This document shows, piece by piece, positions 30,764 to 41,604 of a stretch of 64,000 nucleotides of DNA. The notes under the pieces were generated by a model. It saw only the letters and a list, made by a program, of their open reading frames with translations. It did not search any database and was not told the DNA's origin. The DNA is from Anaeromyces robustus (taxonomy: Eukaryota > Neocallimastigomycota > Neocallimastigomycetes > Neocallimastigales > Neocallimastigaceae), in the NCBI GenBank assembly GCA_002104895.1, contig MCFG01000228.1, positions 26,001-90,000 of the forward strand, written 5' to 3'. Every line of letters begins with the position of its first letter. Positions within the stretch are counted from its first letter, which is position 1. The position numbers were made by a program, and so were the translations under genes.

Positions 30764-31631
30764 ATATAAATATAAAAATGAGAAAAAAAAAATTGAAAAA
30801 AAAAAATTGAAGAAAAAAAAAACTGAAATAATATAGAAAATTTAGCAATAAATAATTATCATGTCATATTGATAATTAATTATTAATAAATAATTTTATT
30901 AATTTTTTTTTTTTTTTTAAAAAAAAATGAAAAAAAAAATATTATATAAAAAAAATAAAATAAAAAAAAAAAATAAAATAAAATAAAATATAAATATAAA
31001 TATAAATAATAAAAATAACGATTAGTATTAATAATAAAATAAAAATAAAATAAAATAAAATTAAAAAAAAAAAATACCATATTTAAAATATATAATTATT
31101 TGTTATTTAATTAATAGCTATTGGAAAATCAAAAAATAATTTAATTAAAAATAAAAAGAAAAGAAAGAAAAAAAGAAAAGAAAACCGATGATGATAATCA
31201 TATAATAATAGTAAAAATTAAAACAAAAAAAAAAAAATACATTAGATTAAACTTATATAAAATAATGAAAAAATTGATACAATTTAAAAAAAAAAACATT
31301 TAATAATTATTTAAAATTGAAAAAAAAAGAAAAAAGAACAAAGAGAAAAAAAATTAATTTTTTAATTTTTTTTTTCTTCTTTTTTTTATATATATATTTA
31401 TTTATAATATGTATACTATCCATATAAAAACTTTTGAATAATAAAAAAATAAAAAAAAAATTAAAAAAAAAAAAGGAAAAAATTATCTTTTATATTTATA
31501 ATAATTAATAATTATAAAAAAAATATTAAAAAAAAAAAAAGTATTTGATTATACTTGTATAAACATAATAATATGATTATTTTGTTTATACAATATATTT
31601 AAAATAATTTAATTTGATCTTTTTTTTATTC

Positions 31632-31837
<206 letters not shown>

Positions 31838-31995
31838 GATAATTTTTGTTTATTTATTTATTTATGATATTTTTGTTTATTTATTTATTTATGATATTTT
31901 TGTTTATCTATTTATTGATTGATTTATTTATTGTTTTATTTATTGATTTATTAATTTATTAATTTTTCCGTTGGTTTGTTTTAAACTTTTGTAAA

Positions 31996-32042
31996 CATTT
32001 TGGGCATTTTGGGCATTTTGGGCATTTTTGGACATTTTTGGG
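31996..32042. repeat. Decamer repeat ATTTTGGGCA
   Basis: Three exact and one or two diverged copies (ATTTTTGGAC) of a G-containing decamer; the GGGC words are unusual in this sequence. Confidence 0.9.
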
Positions 32043-32507
32043 TTACACAAAATATGACAAAATATGATACATAAAAATATTAAAGTTGATATTTGGTTAT
32101 GAAAATAACTAATATATAATAAATTAATACTTTAATAATCAAAGAAAGAAAATTAAAAAAAAAAAAAAAAAAGTGGACTTATTGATATAAAAAAGTATTG
32201 TTCAATACTTCACTAAAAAAAGTTATCTATCTGGTATTATTAAAATCTTTTCATTTATTAAGAAAAAAAAGTATTTTAAAAACAAATAAAAATAAAAAAA
32301 AAAATCATAATTAATAATAATAATTAATAATGATAATAAAAAAAATAAAAAAAAAATGTCCAAAATGAAATGGTATTTTTACAATTATCAAATGAAAATT
32401 ATTAGGGGATAAATATGAAAATATTGGTTAAATTGTAAATTAAAATATTTTACGATTTGTATCAATATAATATTTATATATAATCTAATATTCAGAAGTT
32501 TTATGTT

Positions 32508-32561
32508 ATTATTTAACAAGATAATAGCAAAAAGTTTTATGTTATTATCTTGTTAAATAAT
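32508..32561. repeat. Perfect 19-bp inverted repeat, 16-base loop
   Basis: ATTATTTAACAAGATAATA at 32508-32526 is the exact reverse complement of 32543-32561. An overlapping direct repeat (AAGTTTTATGTTATTA) surrounds it. It could form a hairpin or cruciform, or be a remnant of an inverted duplication. Confidence 0.9.
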
Positions 32562-32968
32562 TTATTAATTATTTAATTAAATAATTAATTAAAACAAAAA
32601 AAGAAAAAAAGAAAAAAATTGAGAAACATTAATATTGTATTTTCATTTTATTGTTTATTTTTCTTTTATATAATATGATGTAATAATCATAATAATATTT
32701 ATTATTATATTTATTTCTATTTTTATTATATTATATATTATTTTGTAATATATAAAAATTGTTTTTCTTTTTTTTATTTAATTTATTTTATTTTTTTTTT
32801 AATAAACAAATGGATAAATTATATCAATTATATATAGTTTTTTTCTATTATTTCATATAAAAAGAAAAATAAATATATAATAAAATGAAATAAAAGTAAA
32901 TAAAACAAAGTAAATATATGAATAAAAGAATAAAGGAATAAAAAAATAAAAAAATAAAAACATAAAGA

Positions 32969-33470
32969 AATTGGTTCATTAGTAAAAATCTTTTATAAAC
33001 AATATCCTTCATTTGGAGATAATTATAATGAAAGTCTTATCATTGGAATAACAACAGATAATTCTATATGAAGTATTTTAGTTTTACTTATTGTAGATGG
33101 TAATAAATAAAAAAAAATTTAGTATTTAATACTTTTTATTTGGTTATTTAATTACATAGGCATATTAATTGAAATAAATGCTTCAATAATCTTCTCAAAA
33201 CAATATAAAAAACATGAATATGAATATTCTAGAAATAAAACTTATAAATGGGGTTATGCTTTATACGATTTAATTGTACAATTAACTTGTTTATATTATA
33301 AATGTTGCTATTCTAATACAAAATATATAAAAACAAAAAATAAAAGGTAATAATTAAATTAATAAATAATTAAATAAATAAATTAATAAAAATTAAATTG
33401 AACATTATAATAACTTTTAATAACTTTTAGTATAAAATATAAAAATATTAAAAAAAACAATTTCAGAAAT
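32969..33470 (+). pseudogene. Decayed copy of the seven-helix membrane protein
   Basis: Residual similarity to the gene at 35378: GSLVKIFYKQYPSFGDNYNE matches its N-terminus (RSLVDILEDQYPSIWDNYNK), followed by a stop in SI*SILVLLIVDGNK. Further on, GILIEINASIIFSKQYKKHE and YEYSRNKTYKWGYA match the segment after helix 2. There the copy jumps directly to DLIVQLTCLYYKCC, which corresponds to helix 5, so helices 3-4 (about 85 codons) are deleted. Frame changes and stops rule out a functional product. The part after 33350 is only weakly similar. Confidence 0.85.
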
Positions 33471-35149
33471 AACAAATTCTTTTTTTTTTAACTCTATTTC
33501 AATAAATATATTATATCCAAATATTATTAATTATGATTTTGATATTTAAAATTTTACCAATTTTTCTGTTGATACTTTTAATTTAATTAAAGTTTAATTT
33601 AATTCATCCGAAAAATTATATAATTTTTACTGCAGAGTTTCTTTTATTTTTTATTTTTTTTTTTTTTTTTTTTTTATTAAAAAAAGTTACATCTACTTTC
33701 CATTTTTTAAAATTTTATAAAGATAAAAAAAAAAGAAAATATATATTTTAATAACTTACTTATGATGTTATTTAGGATTAAAAATTTTATTATATAAAAA
33801 CTGAAAAAATTACTTCAAATATATATTTATATATATTGAGTTTTTTAAGATAAAGAGAAGAAAAAGGAAATAAATAATAAATTTATTAAGTAAATAATAA
33901 ATTACAAATAAATAATAAATAATAATTATAATAAAAATAATTATAATAATTAACAAAAATAATAATAATGATGACAAATAATAAATAAAAAATAAATAAA
34001 TAATTATTTAACAATAATAAATTATAAATACTAATTTGAATTAAAAATAGAGTCTTCAATAAAAGAAAAAAAAAAAAAAAAAAAAGATGTGGAAAAAGAT
34101 ATTGATTATCAAATTAAAATTCTATTTAATAATAAATATTTAAAAAGAAAATGATATTTTTATATCAATAAGTAAACCAAATTTAAAAAAAAAAAAAAAT
34201 ACAAAAAATGACATTTAATACGTCAAAACATTATTATGATTATTTTTGGAACAATCAGTAAAAGTAAATATAAATTTTCCAATATTGAAATAGTTATTGG
34301 AAATTTTATAAAAAAAAATTATTTATAATAATATTATTGATATTTACGATATTTATCGGGGAATTTATTTATAAACATTTTATTTAAATATTATATATAT
34401 ATATATTGATATATTATTTATAATAATAATAAATGAATATTATTAATTATTAATATTAGTGCTAATATTAATACCCCGCCCAACTAATACATGGAAAATC
34501 TTAGAAGAAAAAAAAACATTTAATAAATGTCTTAAACATAAAACATAAAACATAAAATAAACACAAATTTTTTTTTCCTATAGACACCCATAAAGAAACA
34601 ATAATATTAGTATTAGTAATAGAAAAAAAAATTAACAAATTAAATTCATTCCAATATTAATTTGGTCAAAGATAATTAAAATGTTACACATGAACTTAAA
34701 AAATGTTACACAATTATACATAAATATATATAAAAAAGAAAAAAGAAAAAAAAAGAAATATGTGGACAAAACTAAATAAACCATATTTTACATAATAAAT
34801 ATAATTTCAATTACTATAAAAGGTAGTTCCAATTAATAATAAATAATAATATAATTAATTGTTATATATTATAAATTACTTTAATATACAGAATTAGAAA
34901 TATAAAAGTATAAAAAAAGTTTTATGTTTTATTACCTTTTTTATTTCATAATTATTGTATTTTCTAATAATATAAAAAAAAGGAAATAATTAATTGAAAA
35001 TTTATTATTAATTTATTTGTGTTTGCTTTAATATTAAAAAATATATTATATAATAATTTATTATAATTATAATATAAAATAATATAATAAGATAGTATAT
35101 TATTTTATATTATACTATATTATATTATAATATATATTATAGTTTATTG

Positions 35150-35183
<34 letters not shown>

Positions 35184-35377
35184 TATTTTATTTCATTTTT
35201 TTTTTATAATCCTTCTCTTTTTTTTTTTTTCTTTTTTTTTTTTGTTTTTAAAAGATGAAATAATGGAAAAACTATATTATAATATATATATATATATATA
35301 CACATATTTTTCAACTATATAATATAAAAATAAATAAAGAATAAAAATAAAAGATATTAAAATTTAATAAAAAAAAA
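33471..35377. other. Intergenic, upstream of the first seven-helix gene
   Basis: A/T-rich. The part at 33500-33650 has patchy codon-like text (for example NFTNFSVDTFNLIKV on the + strand) that may be further pseudogene debris. A palindrome with an adjacent C-rich word lies at 34449-34481. Poly-T at 35152-35240 and the A-rich leader directly before the ATG at 35378 are presumably promoter elements. No gene seen. Confidence 0.5.
34449..34481. promoter_or_regulatory. Palindrome next to CCCCGCCC, possible regulatory site
   Basis: An 11-bp-arm palindrome (ATTAATATTAG-TG-CTAATATTAAT, 34449-34472) is followed at once by ACCCCGCCC, one of the very few C-runs in non-coding DNA of this window. It lies ~900 bases upstream of the first seven-helix gene. 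Regulatory function is only inferred from composition. Confidence 0.25.
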
Positions 35378-36646
35378 ATGCGTTCATTAGTAGATATTCT
35401 TGAAGACCAATATCCTTCAATTTGGGATAATTATAATAAAATTTTCTCCACAGGAATTAATTCAATTTATTTTTTATGGACTATTTTAGTTTTTATTATT
35501 ATAAGTGGCAATAAATCAAAAAACCTAGTACTTTATTTAATTGTTTTTGTTTTTACATTTAATTACATAGGCTTGTTAATTAATGCAAATGCTTCAATAA
35601 TCTTCCCAAAACAATATAAAGAATATGGATATGAATATTCTAGTAATGAAAGTTATTTGTGGGGTCATTTTTTATCACGTCTGTTTTTTTATATTGGTAA
35701 TATAATAGGTGATTGGTATCTTTTAATTAGAACAAGAAGTTTTGTAAAGTCTAATAGAAGAATAATATGGGTATTTATAACATGTATACTTTATAATATG
35801 GCAACACTAATAAAAATATATATTAATTTTAAATATACCCCATTTAAAAATAATTTTGACCCTGTAAACGATAAACTTGATTATTATACACGTAAATTAG
35901 AATATAAAAAAAATAAATGGATTTGCGATTTATTTGTTCAATTAGCTAGTTTATGTTATGATGTTGCTGTTCTAATAACTTTAAAAAGAAAAGTTTTCAT
36001 TAATTTTAATTATGACAATATTATTAAAGGAAAAACAAAGGGAAATATTCTAATATTAAAATTTCAACGATTATCAGAATATCGTATATATTTAACAATT
36101 TTATTTTCACTTTTTGCCTCTCCATTAATACTTTTATTTTGCTTTAAATTATTAAGAGGTTTAAACCTCAGTAATGACATAAATCCTAAAGATAAAATAA
36201 AATATATTAAAGATTATTGTAATGATAATGAAATTGAAGATATAAGAAGAGCTTTTATGAATTTAACTTATATCCTTATCTTTGTTGATCAAATCATGCT
36301 TAAATATATAACTACAAAAAATAATAACCAACCTACGGATTCAAGAAATTATATAATTAATACTTATAGTAATAATGATGATGATAGAGAAATTAATAAT
36401 AATAATAATAGTAGTAGTAGATATAAGAAATATTATAATAATAAAAATTATGAAGATATTGAAAATCAAAGTTTAATTAGCGACAATATTAACAATTATA
36501 TTAATTTTAATAATAATAATAAACTAATGAATGAAATTAATAACAATAAAAATTATAATAATAAAATATCTATAAATTTTGATAATAATGGTGGTAATAA
36601 TTATAATAATTATTATGATAATAACCATTTTATTTACAAATATTAA
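35378..36646 (+). CDS. Seven-helix membrane protein, copy A, function unknown
   Basis: Single exon, 422 residues. Hydrophobic segments at about 26-46, 50-72, 96-117, 129-150, 182-204, 235-259 and 290-312 suggest seven membrane helices; there is no cleavable signal peptide. The C-terminal ~105 residues are Asn-rich and presumably cytosolic. Marked blocks shared with copy B at 45508 are FPKQYKEYGYEYSSNE, GDWYLLIRT, FDPVNDKLDYYTRKLEYKK, LSEYRIYLT and DQIMLKY. Inside the variable tail the motif YEDIENQSLISD (from residue 358) is almost identical in copy B; ENQSLI fits the acidic dileucine pattern [DE]xxxL[LI] for endosomal/vacuolar sorting. I do not recognise the family. A receptor or transporter role is possible but unproven. 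The repeated copies nearby indicate local tandem duplication. Confidence 0.85.
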   Translation: MRSLVDILEDQYPSIWDNYNKIFSTGINSIYFLWTILVFIIISGNKSKNLVLYLIVFVFTFNYIGLLINANASIIFPKQYKEYGYEYSSNESYLWGHFLSRLFFYIGNIIGDWYLLIRTRSFVKSNRRIIWVFITCILYNMATLIKIYINFKYTPFKNNFDPVNDKLDYYTRKLEYKKNKWICDLFVQLASLCYDVAVLITLKRKVFINFNYDNIIKGKTKGNILILKFQRLSEYRIYLTILFSLFASPLILLFCFKLLRGLNLSNDINPKDKIKYIKDYCNDNEIEDIRRAFMNLTYILIFVDQIMLKYITTKNNNQPTDSRNYIINTYSNNDDDREINNNNNSSSRYKKYYNNKNYEDIENQSLISDNINNYINFNNNNKLMNEINNNKNYNNKISINFDNNGGNNYNNYYDNNHFIYKY

Positions 36647-37569
36647 TAATGATAGATAATAATATATAATAATATAAATTATTTAAAATAATAATAATAA
36701 AATATACATATACATTTTAATAATAATAATAATAATAATAATAATTAAATTTCTTTTAATTTATTAATAAAAATTTATATTAATATTATTGATATTACTA
36801 TTATTAATGAGATAAAAGAATAAAATAGGAAAAATAAAAAAAAGATTAATTTATATTTTATAATTTTACTATATTTTTTATTTAATAAAATATAATATAA
36901 AATATAAAATATAAAATATAAAATATAAAATATAAATTTTTAAACTAGTGTAAATAAATAGAAATAAATAAAATAAACAAAAAAAAAAAAAAAAAATAAA
37001 TAAGGTTTTGTTATTGTTTTAAATTGAATGATATTTACAATTTAATGTTTAATTTGTGTTACAATTATTAATGTATTAAATTAAATGTATTATTCTGATT
37101 TATTTTTTCTTTATTCTAAAAATTTTTAGAATTAATTTTTCCTTATTTAAACAAACTTAATGATTATAGTTAATTTTTGATATTATTGATTATTGACATA
37201 CTTCATTTATTTGTAATTATAATAAGCCTATTGTTTTTTAAAAATATTATAAAAATTTATTTTAAGCATGTAGTACAGATATAACATATCAAAGTATGGT
37301 AACTACATGATATTTTAAAGAAATGGTACCATTACCCAATAATAGTAATACGTTTAGATTTATTGTAAAATGTTTTAATAATAATAAAAAATAGGTTCAT
37401 TAAATAAAATAATTCAGAGATTTCTTTAATAAATCAACCATCTTCATATTTTCTAATGTATCATTATCATCTTAATAGAAGTAATTCTGTTTAATTTCCA
37501 ACAATGAAACCGAATATGTGATAAAATTTATTGAACATATTCAATTTATTTTTACTTTATTTCTTATTT

Positions 37570-37925
37570 TTAATTATTTATAATTAGCAAATCTAATGGA
37601 ACTTCAAAGGTATAAATTTTTTTAACAATATCGTCACACATACCCATCACTAATTTAGATTTATTACCATCAGATACCTTTTTATACACAAATTCATGTT
37701 ACTTTATGACTTGAAATAACTTCCTCTTTTAGTATTTTATAATATTAAAAAAATGATAGTTATTTACATTATCGCATTTTACATAAGTTGAAATATCACC
37801 ATCATATTCAGTACAGGACCATACAAACATTTTCAGTATATTTAATGTATATCCATATTGGTCAAGAATTTAGAGAAGAATTTATTATAGTAGTAGTAAT
37901 AGTTTAGATACTTCCCATATTAATT
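37570..37925 (-). pseudogene. Unidentified coding remnant with in-frame stops
   Basis: One minus-strand frame reads ILDQYGYTLNILKMFVWSC, then TEYDGDISTYVKCDNVNNY and, after two stops, HEFVYKKVSDGNKSKLVMG, then CDDIVKKIYTFEVPLDLL. Codon-like composition and Cys/Trp content are far above the intergenic background, so this was probably coding. At least two stops lie inside (IKY*KRK, VIK*HEF). Family not recognised; the Cys residues suggest an extracellular protein. Text further downstream (ENMKMVDLLKKSLNYFI near 37400) may belong to the same gene. Confidence 0.45.
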
Positions 37926-38050
37926 ATTTTTTATCATTTCAATAACATTCGTTTGGAGCTTAATTTTGAATGTGATAAAAGAAAAGTCAAATAACCGTTA
38001 TTAAATTAATATATTACAAAAGAAAAATTTTGTTATTATTACAATTATTT

Positions 38051-38233
<183 letters not shown>

Positions 38234-38249
38234 GATAAATAAAAAATAA

Positions 38250-38444
38250 GTATTCTTTTTTATACTATAATTCTATACTCTAGATATTAATTTGAAAAGT
38301 ATTCTTTTTTATACTATAATTCTATACTCTAGATATTAATTTGAAAAGTATTCTTTTTTATACTATGATTCTATACTCTAGATATTAATTTGAAAAGTAT
38401 TCTTTTTTATACTATAATTCTATACTCTAGATATTAATTTGAAA
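38250..38444. repeat. 49-bp tandem repeat, four copies
   Basis: Units start at 38250, 38299, 38348 and 38397. They are identical except for one base in the third. The array lies directly after the (TTA)n tract and ~30 bases beyond the stop of the CotH pseudogene, and so in its former 3' region. Confidence 0.97.
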
Positions 38445-38472
38445 TAATAACATTCATTATTATAATATTTTA

Positions 38473-40507
38473 TTAATGGCGTTTTCTAACAATATATTTT
38501 TTTTTATTTCTAACTGGTGCATTTTCTTGAGAACCAGTAGTATCATCAGCTATCTTCAGCTTTAGATTATTCTTCTGATGAATTTTCAATTTAATTCTTA
38601 TTTTAATTTTCAATTCTTCATTTGTAACTGAAGTTTTAGTATATTCTTCTTTTTTATCTTCATCTTCATTTTCATTAATATTAATTAGACCTTCAATTGG
38701 AGCTTCAGTTTTTTCTGCAATTAGGGTTTCAGTAAATTTCGGATTGTATTCTTCACCACGGAAAGCAGCTGCTTCCTTTAAAACTTCTTCTTGATCAAAA
38801 CCATATTCTTGACAAGCAAATTCAAATCTATTTTTAATCCAACCTTTAACACCCGGTTCAGTTGGAATAACTGAATTAAATTCAGTGTTAATTTCAAAAT
38901 CTTAATAAGTATGAGTATTATCAAAACCTTTAAAATTAATAACACCTGGTAAACGACCATCTTCTCTTGGAGTAACTGTTTTTTTAACATATGGTGCAAT
39001 AAATTCTTTAAGTTCATCAATACGTTTATAAAGAGCATCTGGGTTAAAACCAGTAACCATAAGTTCACGAAGAGCTTTTTTAAATTCAGTATTGTCATTG
39101 AAATAAGCTGGTTCAAGAAGTATTTTTCCTGGCATTGTCAAATCTTCGAATTTAATTCTATAACCGAAATCTTCAACATCGTAATGTGAAAAGCGTTGAA
39201 TGAAACTGCTTAAACAATGTCCTAATTCAGAATCAAAATCAACTAAAATCATATCTCAAATACCATCTTCTTTTTGATAAAGGAAGAAATTATGACCACG
39301 ATACATATAATGATCAACAGAACCGAATAAGAATTCAACAGCAAGATTCTTCATTAATAATTCTACATTCATGAATTCTTCTAAATCTTTAACAGTTTTA
39401 GCTTTATTAACTTTTTCTAAAAACTCTTCAAATGGTTGAGTATAATTAGCAATTTTATCGTTGGTTTGTTCACATTTATCACCAATAGCTAAAGTTATAC
39501 CAGTTTTTTCACAATAGAATAAAGTTTCAACTTCCTTGTCAGCTGGAATATTGTAATGTTTCTTAACCCAACTAGATTTAAGAGAATCTTGAAGATAGTA
39601 TAAACCATAATATTCATCATTAAGGTATAATTCAATGTAAGTTTCTCGCATAGATGGTAATCCCCAAATGTTAATTAAATCATAAGCAAGTTTTGAACGA
39701 ATATGAGAAAAATCACTGGCATCTGGTCTAACACGAATTTGTTTACGATCATATAATAAATCATCACCATTTAATTTAAAATTAAAACCAATTCTATCAT
39801 TACCTCTACTATAGTTACCACCTGTTTTGAATTTAACCTTTTTGAAAACTGTTTTTTCACTAATCATTATCAAGTATATAATAAAAAAAATATTTTTTAA
39901 TATATTTTTTTTTAAAAAAAAATAAAAAAAATAAATATAATTATTAATATTAATAACATTATCTTTTTATATCTTTAAAAAAAATCAAAATACTTTATTT
40001 TATTTATTATTTGTTATATATTATACATTATTTATCCTTTATCCTTTATTATTTATTATTTATTATTTATTATTTATTATATATTATTTATTATATATTA
40101 TTTATTATATATTATTTATTATTTATCCTTTATTATTTATCCTTTATCCTTTATTATTTATTATTTATTATTTATTATTTATTATTTATTATTTATTATT
40201 TATCCTTTATTATTTATTATTTACTAAAATATTTTTACCCATCAAGTTCAAAAGTTAAAGTGACTTTAGTTTCAAAATCTTTAAGACAAGAAGCATCATG
40301 ATTACAAGTACCAAAAATATCTTCTTCTTCGTTTATTTGAACGTTCTTTTTAAACTTTTCTAACTCTTCTAGTTTCATATCAATATATATTTTTGGTACT
40401 TTGCCTTCAAGTGGATTGAATGATCTATTAGCAGACTTTAGATAGTCTGTAATATCAGCAAAAACGAAAGATATAAGCAAAAAAAAAGTAAATAATATTT
40501 TCAACAT
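38473..40507 (-). pseudogene. CotH-family secreted protein, interrupted by two stops
   Basis: Exon 1 (40507-40239) encodes a signal peptide (MLKILFTFFLLISFVFA) and the start of the CotH domain (KIYIDMKLEELEKFKK). Exon 2 (39859-38473) continues in phase: FKTGGNYSRG, RVRPDASDFSHIRSKLAYDL, YIELYLNDEYYGLYYLQD, DHYMYRGHNFFLYQ, MILVDFDSELG. The CotH kinase-like hallmarks (YGLY, DHYMYRGHNFFLY, DFD) are present. A TGA at 39256-39258 replaces the Trp expected in EDGIW-DMILVDFD, and a TAA at 38902-38904 follows DNTHTY. Beyond these the same frame stays open to 38475 and remains protein-like (VKGWIKNRFEFACQEYGFD). The intron 40238-39860 holds TTTATTA repeats. CotH proteins are abundant in gut fungi, often with cellulosome dockerins; no dockerin is visible here. 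Recently inactivated gene most likely; readthrough or sequencing error are alternatives. Confidence 0.85.
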
Positions 40508-41564
40508 TTTTTGTTTTAATTCATTTTATTTATTATATTTTGTTTTGTTTTATTTTAGTTTAGTTTAGTTTAGTTTATTTTATTTTATTCTGTTTTATTT
40601 TTTGATTTTTGATTTTTATTTTATTTTCTATGTTTATTTTTTTTTTTTATACCTTTTTTGTTCTTTATATATGTTTTTTTGTCAACCAACAAAAAAATTT
40701 ATGAATAACTTTTATTTATACAATATTTTTATAAGTTTTATTAGAATATTTTGAAAAAGATTTATTAAAAAAATATAATCGTTAACTTCTTTAACATAAA
40801 AAATATTTCATCATTACCCATGCTAGGAATTCAATTTATAAACTATTGATTTTTCAACTATTGATTCAAAAGTTGTAAAATTTTTCGTCTATTATTAACC
40901 CTTAGTATTTTTAAATCATAATGAGTCAATGAATTATTTAATTATTAATTAGAATTTTTTTTTTTTATGGCACACAATTTGTACGTCACTTTTATTGAAT
41001 TTAAATATTAAAATACATGAATCATATTAATTAGAATATAATATATTTATACATATATTTAATTTTCATTAGATAATTTATTATATTATATATACAGAAT
41101 GATTTGATATCATTATATTTAAGTATTTTAAATATATCTATATATACTTTCCATAAATTTGCCTCTTGTATCATTTTTTTGTAAAGTGTAAATTAATTAT
41201 ATATTTCAATTTATTTATTATATTCATAAATGTATTTTAACTATATATTCAATGTAGGCCAATTTAATTGTTTTCTTTCTTATGTTTTCATATATTTTTT
41301 ATAAATAATTATTCTTTATAATAAATTAAAATTGATAAAAAAATTCTTAATATTTAAGTTTATCTTTTTGAAGTTATGTATTTTATATTTTAAGAAATAT
41401 TTTGGTAGAAAAAATTATTTCCGTTAAGACCTTCTTAAAATTATTTATTTTATAAATGATAAGATTACTGTATCAATCAAGTTTAAAAATTTATGTATAA
41501 TTTACTACATTAATTTAATTTACATTTTTAATGGTAACACTATTTATTTATTTATTATTTATTT

Positions 41565-41604
<40 letters not shown>

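Noticed and set aside
38778-39116. 112-residue minus-strand open frame rich in Leu/Val/Lys
   Set aside because: Out-of-frame shadow of the CotH pseudogene; the correct frame has CotH motifs on both sides of the stops.
39256-39258. TGA read as Trp by a changed genetic code
   Set aside because: Other genes in the window use TGG for Trp and show no in-frame TGA, and this gene also has an in-frame TAA, so ordinary inactivation is simpler.
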